In this document: one piece after another, positions 6,686 through 14,828 of the stretch | Layout of the letters: each line of letters starts with the position of its first letter | Numbering within the stretch: the stretch's first letter is position 1 | Assembly (NCBI GenBank): GCA_016927755.1 | Contig: JAFGLZ010000255.1 | Location: 1-32,096, forward strand | DNA from: Phycisphaerae bacterium | GTDB taxonomy: Bacteria > Planctomycetota > Phycisphaerae > UBA1845 > JAFGLZ01 | Direction: 5' to 3' | DNA: 32,096 nt | Notes under the pieces: model-generated | Database searches by the model: none | Seen by the model: the letters and a program-made list of their open reading frames with translations, nothing else | What the model was told of the DNA's origin: nothing | Program-made: the position numbers and the translations under genes

Positions 6686-7720
6686 TCATCGGACGGCGGC
6701 GCCATTCCTTTCGATTACCACGGATTTATGTGACGATTTGGCCGGCCTAGTCGACGACGGCGTCGGCGGCGAGTTTCCGGCCCAGTTGACGCCGATCTTG
6801 TGCCACCACTCGGTTGCCAGGGCATAGTCGTCCGTGGCGATCATGTCGACGCCGGTCCGAACGCAGGCCCGCCAGTTCGCATCCCACTTGCCGGAGGCGA
6901 GTCCGCCACCCGAGGGCTTTCGCGCGTTTAGCGTGTAGACGCGAAGCTTGTAGCCTCGGTTCCTGGCGCCGGCGACGATTTCGCGGAGCCAGTCGGTGGG
7001 ATCGTCGCTGGCGTCGGTCCCGCTGAGGACGACGGGCCAACTGAGTGTGAGATAACCGACGCCCGGTCGTCTGGGTCGCCCGAGCAGCTCTCGCATGGCT
7101 TTCTTGCCGCGTCCTCGTGGTCCGGTGTCGCGAAGGGCGAGTAGCTCGCCGGTTTCGGCGGCCAGATCGACGTAGGCCTGGCCGAGATGACTTGATCCCG
7201 TCAGACAGACACAGACCGTGCCGGCGGTACGTCGGGTTCCGTCGGGCGCGTAGGCGCTCAGGACGTCGCGATGGTTTTGGAGGTATCGATGCATGTCGCG
7301 GGCCACGGCGTCGGATCGGCCCGCCTTGAGATCGATGATCAGGACGTGCTCACCCGGTTGTCCTCGCCATTTTCTCCACAGGGGTTCGAGGAAGTCATCC
7401 AGGCGGGGTTCTGCGGGCGGGTTCTTGCTCTTGTGGGTGACGACGAAGCCGCCGGCGGGTGGATGGTGATTCACGTCGACCTCGATGTAGCGGAGGTCGG
7501 CGTCCAGGGCCGTTTTCAGGCGGCGTCTGCTGGCTCTGACGTCGAAGTCGGAGTAGCAGTTGTGCCCGGCGAAGGGACAGGGCGTGGCGGGGCGAGACGC
7601 GGTTTCGGAGGCGAGGGCCGTCCGTGGGCGTTTGGGGGAAAGACAACCAATCGCAGAGAAGGCGATCACGGAGCCCAAGGTGAGCAGGGCGGCCCGTCTC
7701 GATCGTCTTCGGGGGGGCAT
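6686..7720 (-). CDS. GDPD/PI-PLC-like phosphodiesterase lipoprotein
   Basis: This is a 344-aa protein. The signal (Arg-rich MPPRRRSRRA, hydrophobic stretch, SAIGC) puts the lipidated Cys at 26. The mature part has the catalytic marks of the PLC-like TIM-barrel superfamily: AGHNCY (His53), YIEVDV (Glu80, Asp82) and VVTHK (His96), which correspond to the His, metal-binding Glu/Asp and second His of glycerophosphodiester phosphodiesterases. Later segments (HVLIIDLKAG, YKLRVYTLNAR, GVDMIATDDY) match barrel strands and the C-terminal DM-x-xTDD end seen in GDPDs. Substrate may be glycerophosphodiesters or phosphoinositide-like head groups; this cannot be decided. AAAGGA lies 5 nt before the ATG. 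The last 25 residues (from about 320) are Ser/Pro/Lys-rich and outside the barrel. Confidence 0.8.
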   Translation of the reverse strand: MPPRRRSRRAALLTLGSVIAFSAIGCLSPKRPRTALASETASRPATPCPFAGHNCYSDFDVRASRRRLKTALDADLRYIEVDVNHHPPAGGFVVTHKSKNPPAEPRLDDFLEPLWRKWRGQPGEHVLIIDLKAGRSDAVARDMHRYLQNHRDVLSAYAPDGTRRTAGTVCVCLTGSSHLGQAYVDLAAETGELLALRDTGPRGRGKKAMRELLGRPRRPGVGYLTLSWPVVLSGTDASDDPTDWLREIVAGARNRGYKLRVYTLNARKPSGGGLASGKWDANWRACVRTGVDMIATDDYALATEWWHKIGVNWAGNSPPTPSSTRPAKSSHKSVVIERNGAAVR

Positions 7721-7777
7721 GGAGGTCCTTTCCGGCGGCGGCGTGGTGGGGCGTCGCCGTTTGTGGCGTCAATGGAG

Positions 7778-7812
7778 AGGGCCGATCCCTCTCGGCAAGA
7801 GAGATCGGCCCT
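7778..7812. other. Long stem-loop in the spacer between two minus-strand genes
   Basis: AGGGCCGATC (7778-7787) pairs with GATCGGCCCT (7803-7812), and after one C/A mismatch CTCT (7789-7792) pairs with AGAG (7798-7801). The result is a 14-bp stem with a 5-nt loop (CGGCA). It lies about 60 bp upstream of the GDPD-like start and 225 bp past the membrane-protein stop. No U-tract follows on the minus strand. It might slow read-through or stabilise a 3' end. Confidence 0.5.
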
Positions 7813-7880
7813 GGGATTTCAGCCGAAGGGGCAGGGCTTTTGGAGGCGAACCGTCAGGCTGGGGGCCCAAGCGGCTTGTA

Positions 7881-7898
7881 ACAACGAATGAACGTTGT
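7881..7898. other. Small 6-bp hairpin
   Basis: ACAACG (7881-7886) and CGTTGT (7893-7898) flank a 6-nt loop, AATGAA. It could be the left shoulder of the repeat that begins at 7916. Weak on its own. Confidence 0.25.
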
Positions 7899-7915
7899 GC
7901 TCTCCGCACATCTTC

Positions 7916-8004
7916 GATGGGTGGTTCATGGCTTCACCCATCGGGGACGCGAGCCCCGGCCCGAATTCGAGTCCCCCGCCGCTGAAGCGACGGGCCACCC
8001 ATTC
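7916..8004. repeat. Composite palindromic repeat (REP/BIME-like)
   Basis: The gene-free stretch 7721-8036 is dominated by this element. An outer inverted repeat (ATGGGTGG 7917-7924, CCACCCAT 7995-8002) encloses three inner palindromes: GATGGGTG/CACCCATC (7916-7923, 7935-7942), GGGG/CCCC (7943-7946, 7954-7957), and CCCG-c-CGCT/AGCG-a-CGGG (7975-7994). This clustered layout is that of an interspersed repeat rather than of an intrinsic terminator. It lies 33 bp past the stop of the membrane protein gene. Confidence 0.55.
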
Positions 8005-8036
8005 TCGGCGGTCTGTTCAAACATTCCTGCGGGCAG

Positions 8037-9935
8037 TTAGGAACCCTCCTGTGGTTTGTCCTCCTGGTCATCCTCGCCGTTGTCCTCGGCGGGCGGTTCG
8101 GCATGTTGACAGGTTTCGGCCTGACCGCACTGGCACGAGTCGCCCTGGTCTTGGGGCTCGTCGGGCGTCTCGGTCGGCGCGGGCGGCGTTGTGACCGGGG
8201 CGAGCTCTTCCTCGTACTCCTCGAGATAGACGTCTTCGATGTCGGTGGCGTCGACCTCCCTCCGAAGGAGGTAGTAGATCAGGGTGCTGGCCGAGAAGAA
8301 GAAGCTGATCGTGAACGCGACGAGCAGTCCGACGATGATGTAGGTCCAGGCCGTGATCAGGAAGCCGCAGAAGTGCTCGGTGCCGCCGAGGGGGTACTGG
8401 CTGAATGCGCCGTAGAAGGGTTGTCCCTGCTCGAGGAGCGAGGTGCGAGTCCACATGGCGTCGAGCTTGCCGACGGTCTCCGGCAGGTAGCTGCTGCCGT
8501 CGACGTTCATTCCGAGCCCGGCGGTCATGTGCGTGGCGTTGAGGGCGAGATGAGCGAAGAGCCGGACGAAGAGATAGCAGATGGCGCCGTAGAACCCGGA
8601 GACGAGGACGTAGAAGGCGGTGCGCCAGGGCTTGCTGTAGACGTAGCTGAAGGACCGGCTGAGCGAATCGAAGCTGTCGGAACCCTCGACGGCGATCGTG
8701 GGGAACATCAGGAGGAATCCGCCGACGGTGCCGATGAGGATGAGGACCATGATGGCTCCGCCGGCAAGGGCCAGCGGCCAGAACAGGCCGGCGAAGACCT
8801 CTCCGACGTAGGGAATCGCCGAGAACAGCCCGCCGGCATAGACGACCGCGCCAATGGCCACCAGGAGGGCGATTGGGATCAAGGGCGCGGAGAAGAAGCT
8901 GAAGAGCTTGCGTCCGCCGAATTTCAGGGCCTGCATGAAGGAGATCTTTTCGTCCCTTGCGGCGTGCAGGGCGGCGATTCGGCAGATGGCCCCCCCGAAG
9001 AGCGACCAGATGAGGAGCGAGATGATCACGAAGACGACGCCATAGAACCAGTGGGTTCCGAAGAGCCACGCGATACCGCCGAGTGTGTCGACGAAGGCGG
9101 CCTTCAGGCCGGTGGGGGGCGTGGTATCGAGCCCGATGTTGAGGTTCAGGATGGCGGTCACCGACTTTCGGAAGGTGGTCTTCTCATGCTCCAGGAGCGT
9201 GGCGAAGACACCGGCGCCCCTGGCATTGGCCGAGGCGCGGGCCGTCAACCGGGCACCGACGGCCTGAGCGATTCTGTCCTTAGCTTCCTTGACGTCCTTG
9301 TCCTCCTTGCCGAGGAGTCCCTTCTGCTTGGCGAGGAGGTCCAAGGAGGTTCGGGCCTGCTCAGTGGCTACGCGTTTGGTGGGGCCGACGGCGACGGCGA
9401 CCAGGACGTTCCTGTAGGCCTCGTAGAGCTCCTGTTGCTTGTCCCTGTCGACCTCGTCGATTGCCTTGTGGACGCCTTCGAGGATCTCCTCGGCGTCCCT
9501 GGCGAGGTTCGCGGCCGCGCGACGGATGTCGTCCGCAGCGCGGCCGTCCTTTGCGAGCTCCAAGGCGTTGTCGGGCGTGGTGTCGGGCTTGATCTTGACG
9601 AGCAGGGCGGCCTGGCGTTTCTCGCAGGCGTCCTTGGCCTGCTCTCGCCAGTCACAGAAGGCCTTTCCGCCGCGGAGACTGATGTAGGCTCGAATTTCGG
9701 AGGTGGCCGCGGCGTCGGGGTTCTGACCGATTTCGGCGACCATGGACGGCATGACGGTCGTCGTGGGCCAGATTGGGTCCATGATACGCCCGAGCACGTA
9801 CGTCAGCAGGAGGGCGATCAGGGCCAGGATGAGCTTGTTCGGGTGGATGGCCAGCCGAAACGAGCGAAAGAGCTGGGTGAAAGGGAATGCCTCGGTCACG
9901 TTGATTCGTCGCAGTTCCTGCGGATCATCCGGCAT
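8037..9935 (-). CDS. Polytopic membrane protein with acidic Cys-containing tail
   Basis: This is a 632-aa protein with GGAGGAG 7 nt before its ATG. A first membrane segment (about 34-50, LILALIALLLTYVLG) is followed by a long, charged, helix-rich domain (about 60-285) on one side of the membrane. Then come at least five more segments, near residues 295-318, 347-370, 380-412, 438-463 and 518-555. The region between the fourth and fifth (IAVEGSDSFDSLSRSFSYVYSKPWR) is a conserved-looking loop seen in some planctomycete membrane proteins of unknown role. The C-terminal 75 residues are very acidic and Pro-rich, with CQCGQAETCQH suggesting metal or disulfide chemistry. I cannot name the family. It lies downstream of the giant coiled-coil gene on the same strand but has its own promoter. 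Confidence 0.8.
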   Translation of the reverse strand: MPDDPQELRRINVTEAFPFTQLFRSFRLAIHPNKLILALIALLLTYVLGRIMDPIWPTTTVMPSMVAEIGQNPDAAATSEIRAYISLRGGKAFCDWREQAKDACEKRQAALLVKIKPDTTPDNALELAKDGRAADDIRRAAANLARDAEEILEGVHKAIDEVDRDKQQELYEAYRNVLVAVAVGPTKRVATEQARTSLDLLAKQKGLLGKEDKDVKEAKDRIAQAVGARLTARASANARGAGVFATLLEHEKTTFRKSVTAILNLNIGLDTTPPTGLKAAFVDTLGGIAWLFGTHWFYGVVFVIISLLIWSLFGGAICRIAALHAARDEKISFMQALKFGGRKLFSFFSAPLIPIALLVAIGAVVYAGGLFSAIPYVGEVFAGLFWPLALAGGAIMVLILIGTVGGFLLMFPTIAVEGSDSFDSLSRSFSYVYSKPWRTAFYVLVSGFYGAICYLFVRLFAHLALNATHMTAGLGMNVDGSSYLPETVGKLDAMWTRTSLLEQGQPFYGAFSQYPLGGTEHFCGFLITAWTYIIVGLLVAFTISFFFSASTLIYYLLRREVDATDIEDVYLEEYEEELAPVTTPPAPTETPDEPQDQGDSCQCGQAETCQHAEPPAEDNGEDDQEDKPQEGS

Positions 9936-10119
9936 GGGTTACTCCTCCTTGCTTAGCCGACCAGACAGCGCGGCGCGCACCGCCAAAGCGATGGCTTGCG
10001 CGGGGCCCATCAGGTTTCTTGTCGGTTTTGATCGTCCACTGCCGCGGCTTCGTGCGGTTCTCCTCTCGATGGTGAATCAAACTAATGCCGCGCCGTTACT
10101 TACAAGCATTCAGGCGTGT

Positions 10120-10147
10120 ATTATAGCGGGGTCGAATATCGCAGCAA
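10120..10147 (-). promoter_or_regulatory. Promoter of the polytopic membrane protein gene
   Basis: TTGCTG (10142-10147), 16-bp spacer, perfect TATAAT (10120-10125), read on the minus strand. It gives a leader of about 175 nt. The -10 is the best match in the window. The gene-free stretch 9936-10287 otherwise holds only the nested hairpin at 10214-10268. Confidence 0.6.
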
Positions 10148-10213
10148 CGCCTTTTCACGGTATTTTTCGGCGAGGCTTGGGCGTCTGGATGGCGGGGTTG
10201 TCCGCGCGGAATC

Positions 10214-10268
10214 CCTTGCCGGGCGTGGGGTATCGTGCGTGGGCCCTGCGAGAGGCAGGGCGGCAAGG
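10214..10268. terminator. Nested stem-loop downstream of the giant coiled-coil gene
   Basis: An outer pair CCTTGCCG/CGGCAAGG (10214-10221, 10261-10268) encloses GCCCTGC/GCAGGGC (10243-10249, 10255-10261) with a 5-nt loop. The shared C at 10261 means the two stems compete at one pair. It lies 20 bp past the stop of the large gene. There is no U-tract on the minus strand, so factor-dependent termination or 3'-end protection is more likely than intrinsic termination. Confidence 0.45.
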
Positions 10269-10287
10269 CGCTTGGGCGGTCGAGGCG

Positions 10288-13200
10288 TTACGGGGGCGGT
10301 GCGCTCTTTGGTGAGCGTCGCGCCTTGGGGCCCGCGACGGGTTGGGGGACTCTTCTGGTGATGGGTCGCCCGCCGGAGACCAGCCAGGTGACGAGGAGGG
10401 TCATGGCGAAGGCGAAGGCGGCGACGCCTCCGGCCCACTTGACGAGGTCTTCCTGGTTGGCGAGGCCGTTATAGACGATGGCGCCGCTGAATTTGGCGGT
10501 GTCCTTCCGGGCGGTGGCGGGGAGCGAGCCGGCCTTTTCCCTGTAGCTGGCGATCTGGGCCTCGACGGTGGCCACGTGCGCCTGGGACCGTTCGAGGCGG
10601 TCCGCGGCGGCGCTCATTTTTGCCTGGGCCTCATCGAAGATCGCTTGTTGTTTCTGCGCGGCGACCAGGTTTCGGACGAGATCGCGCATCTCCGCGAAGG
10701 TCTTCTCACGTTGGGCGGCCTGGCGAGCGACCTCGGCTTGGAGCTTGGCGAGCTGGGTGGCCTGGGCCTCGGCGGCGCGGTCGGCGGCTCGCTTCTCCAT
10801 GCCGGCGGAGATTTCCTTCTCTCGCTCACTGAGGCGTTCCTGGAGTCGTCGGATCTCTCGCACACAGGCGTCGAGGCGCTGATTGCTCATCGGGATGACG
10901 TCGGCACCGGCGTTGGCGAACGTACGGAGGGCCGAGGTGAGCTCCTCTGCCTGCTTTCGAAGGGCGTCCTGGATGACGATTCGACGAGTCATGTCGTCTC
11001 CGCCGGTCTGTGCGATGGCCTGGACCTGCTTGTGGATCTCCATGATGGGCTCGCGGAGCTGATCGACGAGTTCGGAGAGGAGTTGCTCGGCCTGCTGCTG
11101 GTCGGGCAAGGCGGACTGATCGGCCTTGTCCTTGTCTCGCTGTCGGACTTTCGCCAGGAGGTCATTCCATGCCTTCTGGGACGTTCCGAGCGTTTGCCGA
11201 CAGGCGTCCAGGGCCTTCTTGATCTGCGTGAGGGCGGCGACAACGTCGTCGGCGGGCTTATCCTTGATGCGCTGGTCGGTTTCCTTGGCGAACGCGTCGA
11301 CGCGTTCGGAGAGGACGGCCAGCGGGGATCTCGCGGCGTCGAGCCCGTCCAGCAAGATCGTTCGGAGTTGCTGTGCACGGAGGTGGAACTGGTCTCGATC
11401 CTGTTTGTGCTGGGTGTCCTTGGTGATGGTGTCCTTGAGGAGTCCGGTGTCGACGGCCGTATCGAGACGGCTGGAGGTGAAGGTCGCGAGGTCGGCTTCG
11501 GCCTTTGCCGCGGCCTGCTTGGCTTCGTCGAGCTTTGCGCCGAGCGTCTCGTACCGCGATTCGAGCTGCTCGACCGAGGGGTCGGGCTTGGCGACGGTCT
11601 CGGCCTGTTTCCGGGCGGCGTCGAGACTTGACTGGTCTTTCGTCCGATAGCTCCTGGCTTCGGTCAACTGGGCCTGAAGGCGTCCGAATTCGTCGGAGGG
11701 CTGGCTGGACGAGCCCTGGCCGTTGATATTGGCCTCGAGGGCCTGTCCGAGCGCGTTGATTACTGCTTCAGCGCGTCGATAGTCGTCCGTAGTCGCGATG
11801 AGTTGGAGCTGGCCGGCACCGTCCTTTTCCGATACGGTTCGGACCTGGATGTCCCTGCCCGAACGGATCATGTCATCGATGTCCTGCTCCGTCACGTCGG
11901 CATCGACCAACCGCTTGGCATCGTCGATGACGTCGGGCGAGCGCAGCTTGGCCTCGACTTGGAGCAGGACCTCGTTGATGTCGGCCTCGGTCACGATGCG
12001 GAGGTCGCCCCGCACCTCGCGTCGGAAGCCCAGGACGGCGACCACGAGGACCGCACTGACGACGGCCAGGGCCCCGGCGACGACGAGGGCCCTTCTCAGA
12101 TTGAACCCCATGGTCTCGATGACGATCTGCTCGGGGGCCTTTGCGGGCTTGGTCTTGGCGGCGACTTTCTGGACGGCGTCGACCTCCGCGGCGAGGCGTC
12201 GCTCCCGCTTGTCCAGGTCGGCGGAGAGGCGCGAGACTTCCTGTCGCTGCTGCTCGAAGACTCGACGCTCCTCGGCCAGCTCCCTGGCGGCGGCCTGGCG
12301 GTCCTGGTCAAGCTGCTTCCGGTCTGCCTCGATTCGTTCGGACTCTTCGGTGAGTCTCTGCTCGAGCTGGCCGAGCTCGTTGCTCTCGGTGGCCGGGGCG
12401 GGGGCTTGGCTCAGACGCTGCTCGAGCTCGGCTTGTCGGCGATCGAGTTCCGCGGCCTCTTCGTCGATCTTCCGCTGCCGCCCGGACAATTGGTCCTGGG
12501 TCTCACCGAGCCGCAGTTGCTGTTGGTCGAGCTCGGACTTGGCGTCCTCGAGCCGGTCACGATCGGCCTCGAGCTGGCGTTCTCGGAGTTCGAGCTCGGA
12601 CGTCTGTGAGGTCAGGGCCTTCTCTCGCTCGGCGAGTTCGTCGAGCTGTCGCTCCAACTCCCGCTGATTCTCCCGGTTGCTATTGTCCGCCTCGTCGATT
12701 TCCCGCTGGAGAGCGCTTTGCCGTTCGGCGTGCTCGACCTCGAGTTGGGCCAGCTTCTCTTCGCGTCCGTCGAGCTGCTTCTCGCGCTCGGCGAGGGCGG
12801 TCTCTTTGGTCTGGGTCGTACCGCGCCGGACGTCGAGTTGCTCGCGTTGCTGGTTCAGCTCGGCCTCGACCCGGTCGAGGTGCTGGTCACGGGCATCGAG
12901 CTCCTCGGCGCGGGTTTCGAACTGGCTCTGCAGGCCGAGGATGTGCTCGCGATCCGCCGAGAAGGCGGTCATGTGCTCCTGGAGCTCGGCGGCGCGTTGG
13001 TCGCACTCGATTCGGGAGACCTCGAGGCGTTTCTCCTCGGTCTCGACGTTGCGGATGCGTTCGTCCAAGTCCTTCTGGGCGGCGTCGATCTCTCCTCGGC
13101 GGCGAGCCAATTCCTCGTTGGTCCGGCGTTCGGTCTCCTCGATCGCTCGCTCTCGTTCGTCAAGGGATTGCTGTCGCGTGGAGAGCTGTCGGCCTCGCTC

Positions 13201-14262
13201 GGTGACCTGCGTAAGCTGTTTCTCGAACTGATCGACTTTCGCTCGGAGCTCGGCGCGATGGGTCTCGGTTTCCTGCTGGAGCTTCTCTCGCGTCTGCTGC
13301 AATTGCTCTCGCTCGTCGTCGAGCTCTTGCTGGCGGGCGACGAGCTTCTCTCTCTGGGCGGCGAGGGCGGCACGCTGCTTCTCGATCCCCTCGGCCCTGC
13401 TTGCCAGGGCGGTTTGCTCGGCCTCGAGGCTTGCCCGTTGTTCCTCGGCCTGCTCCTGCTGGCTGAGCAGACGGTCCCGCATTCCGCGGACCTCTCGGCT
13501 CTCATGCTCGAGCTCTTCCCGACGGCGGTCGAGCTCGGCCTGGCCGGCTTCGAGGCTTGCGTGGTCCTCGGCGAGCTCGGCCCTCTCGGCGCTCAGTTGA
13601 TCTCGCTGCTGGGATAGGTCCTTGCGTTGGTCTTCGAGCTGTTGGCGTCGTTCCTCCATCGCGGCGATCTGCCGCTCGAGGGAGGCCTTCTCGTCGTCAA
13701 GCGTCTGACTCGCTCGTTCATGCTCGGCCTGCTCGGCTCGGATCTCATCCCTGAGGGACTGAAGTTGTTCGCGCTCGGCGTCGATCTCGGCCTGCTGCTG
13801 CAAGTAGAACTCGGCGAGTTGGTCCACCTGGCGGCTGGCCTGGCTGGTCTCGAGGGATTCGCTGAGGCGATGGACCTCCTCGCGGGCGGCGGCGAGATCC
13901 TCGTTCGCGCGGGCGATCTCGCGTCGCTGCTGCTCGAGGGCGGTCTCGCGTCTGTCCAGATCGAGTTGGACCGCATCGAGCTCGGCTTCGCGCGTGGCGA
14001 TGGACGCGCGCGTCTGCTCGAACTCACGTCGCTGGGCGTCGAGCCTGGCCTGCTGCTGCGCGAACCGGGTGTCGACGTCAGCCGAACCGTTGGCCCCGGT
14101 CTCGGCCACGGAGGTCTGCCAGGCGCGGCGATCGGCCTCGAGCCGCTCTCGGTCGCTCGCCAAAGCGGCCCGCTCTCGCTCGATCTGCTCCCAGAGCGAA
14201 TCGGCGTCTTGGGACCGGTCGGCCTTGGTCGACGAGGCCTTGCCGGGATGGTTCTGTGACAT
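10288..14262 (-). CDS. Giant coiled-coil membrane protein with Wzz-like region
   Basis: This is a 1324-aa protein; GGAGGA lies about 8 nt before ATG 14262, and the longer frame to 14337 adds nothing recognisable. Residues about 20-715 are a nearly unbroken coiled coil of Glu, Gln, Arg and Leu heptads. A first membrane segment (about 724-746, VVAGALAVVSAVLVVAVLGF) follows. The next 110 residues (DLRIVTEADINEVLLQVEAKL, then IQVRTVSEKDGAGQLQLIATTDDYRRAEAVINAL) have the strand-helix order and the A-x-x-x-x-N-A-L ending of Wzz/GumC chain-length determinants. More coiled coil follows to about 1270, then a second membrane segment (about 1277-1296) and a basic Pro-rich tail. The topology is a cytoplasmic coil, an outside domain and a short inside tail. 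Its role is unknown; a polysaccharide co-polymerase-like or scaffolding function is a guess. Confidence 0.85.
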   Translation of the reverse strand: MSQNHPGKASSTKADRSQDADSLWEQIERERAALASDRERLEADRRAWQTSVAETGANGSADVDTRFAQQQARLDAQRREFEQTRASIATREAELDAVQLDLDRRETALEQQRREIARANEDLAAAREEVHRLSESLETSQASRQVDQLAEFYLQQQAEIDAEREQLQSLRDEIRAEQAEHERASQTLDDEKASLERQIAAMEERRQQLEDQRKDLSQQRDQLSAERAELAEDHASLEAGQAELDRRREELEHESREVRGMRDRLLSQQEQAEEQRASLEAEQTALASRAEGIEKQRAALAAQREKLVARQQELDDEREQLQQTREKLQQETETHRAELRAKVDQFEKQLTQVTERGRQLSTRQQSLDERERAIEETERRTNEELARRRGEIDAAQKDLDERIRNVETEEKRLEVSRIECDQRAAELQEHMTAFSADREHILGLQSQFETRAEELDARDQHLDRVEAELNQQREQLDVRRGTTQTKETALAEREKQLDGREEKLAQLEVEHAERQSALQREIDEADNSNRENQRELERQLDELAEREKALTSQTSELELRERQLEADRDRLEDAKSELDQQQLRLGETQDQLSGRQRKIDEEAAELDRRQAELEQRLSQAPAPATESNELGQLEQRLTEESERIEADRKQLDQDRQAAARELAEERRVFEQQRQEVSRLSADLDKRERRLAAEVDAVQKVAAKTKPAKAPEQIVIETMGFNLRRALVVAGALAVVSAVLVVAVLGFRREVRGDLRIVTEADINEVLLQVEAKLRSPDVIDDAKRLVDADVTEQDIDDMIRSGRDIQVRTVSEKDGAGQLQLIATTDDYRRAEAVINALGQALEANINGQGSSSQPSDEFGRLQAQLTEARSYRTKDQSSLDAARKQAETVAKPDPSVEQLESRYETLGAKLDEAKQAAAKAEADLATFTSSRLDTAVDTGLLKDTITKDTQHKQDRDQFHLRAQQLRTILLDGLDAARSPLAVLSERVDAFAKETDQRIKDKPADDVVAALTQIKKALDACRQTLGTSQKAWNDLLAKVRQRDKDKADQSALPDQQQAEQLLSELVDQLREPIMEIHKQVQAIAQTGGDDMTRRIVIQDALRKQAEELTSALRTFANAGADVIPMSNQRLDACVREIRRLQERLSEREKEISAGMEKRAADRAAEAQATQLAKLQAEVARQAAQREKTFAEMRDLVRNLVAAQKQQAIFDEAQAKMSAAADRLERSQAHVATVEAQIASYREKAGSLPATARKDTAKFSGAIVYNGLANQEDLVKWAGGVAAFAFAMTLLVTWLVSGGRPITRRVPQPVAGPKARRSPKSAPPP

Positions 14263-14539
14263 GCGTAACGTCCTCCGATGATGGACGCCTCGGCGAACAG
14301 CGCGATTCCACCCAATCGCCCAGGCGGGCAAAGCCATTCGAGCATCGGGTTTCGGCCAGGCGCGACTCCGTGTCCGCCCGGTGTGTAGGGGGCCGCGTCG
14401 TCGGCGCCGAATGCGCCCGAAGGCAGCGGGTCGCGCCGAAGCTGGGTCGGCACTCTCGGCGTCGCAAAGCGGACCCTATACGTCTCTGCCGTCCCACGGA
14501 CTCCGCGCGGGAGGCGGCATCGTCGGTCTCAAGTGGTTG

Positions 14540-14560
14540 CCGTGGAAGCCCGTGCCACGG
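14540..14560. repeat. REP-type hairpin in the divergent spacer
   Basis: CCGTGG (14540-14545) and CCACGG (14555-14560) flank a 9-nt loop. The loop and right arm contain GCCCGTGC, which is also in the hairpin at 32013-32031. This suggests a shared dispersed repeat family. The 566-bp gene-free stretch 14263-14828 also holds the promoter at 14619-14647 and the stem with T-run at 14667-14702. Confidence 0.4.
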
Positions 14561-14618
14561 ACTTCTGGCAGTCGTTCACCCCCGATACTACGAGATAGGC
14601 CTGTCGCCCCGGACTTTC

Positions 14619-14647
14619 ATTGTAGCCAAACGATGTGGCGAGTCCAA
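14619..14647 (-). promoter_or_regulatory. Promoter of the giant coiled-coil gene
   Basis: TTGGAC (14642-14647), 17-bp spacer, TACAAT (14619-14624) on the minus strand. It predicts a long leader of about 350 nt. Confidence 0.4.
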
Positions 14648-14666
14648 GAGGGATTCCATGGCGTTG

Positions 14667-14702
14667 GGGGCTCGGAAGGGCGGCGATCATAGCCCCTTTT
14701 TT
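14667..14702 (+). terminator. Stem-loop with T6 in the upstream region of the aldo/keto reductase gene
   Basis: GGGGCT (14667-14672) pairs with AGCCCC (14691-14696) across an 18-nt loop and is followed by TTTTTT (14697-14702). This is the form of an intrinsic terminator on the plus strand, yet no plus-strand gene ends here. It could be a leader attenuator if transcription starts upstream, or the end of a small RNA. Confidence 0.35.
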
Positions 14703-14711
14703 CGCAATGAT

Positions 14712-14740
14712 TTGACTGGCTTGGCAGACTGGACGAAACT
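14712..14740 (+). promoter_or_regulatory. Weak promoter candidate for the aldo/keto reductase gene
   Basis: TTGACT (14712-14717, 5/6), 17-bp spacer, GAAACT (14735-14740, only 3/6). The -35 is good and the -10 poor. It would start transcription about 80 nt before the ATG, just past the stem-loop. Confidence 0.25.
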
Positions 14741-14828
14741 GGTCGACAGGACGATCGTGGGTCGGCGCGGTATCGGCGTGATTCTGTTGGGGCCAGAGCG
14801 CGGTCGACGGCGAGCGGAGGAGTTCTCG

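Noticed and set aside
7950..7980. T-arm-like sequence (GAATTCGAGTCC) suggesting a tRNA
   Set aside because: No acceptor, D-arm or anticodon arm could be matched around it; the inverted repeats explain the stretch better.
8103..9956. Plus-strand open frame of 617 codons over the polytopic membrane protein gene
   Set aside because: It is a Gly/Glu/Asp-rich shadow without RBS or domain. The minus-strand frame has clear membrane segments and a strong RBS.
10342..13617. Several plus-strand frames of 200-430 codons within the giant coiled-coil gene
   Set aside because: The Leu/Gly-rich products are the complement of CTCGAG-type heptad codons.
14381..14692. Small plus-strand frame before the stem with T6
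   Set aside because: No Shine-Dalgarno, biased composition and no conserved pattern.
14256..14828. N-terminal extension of the aldo/keto reductase frame back to 14256
   Set aside because: The extension is not AKR-like, and the ATG at 14829 has a strong GGAGGAG at normal distance.
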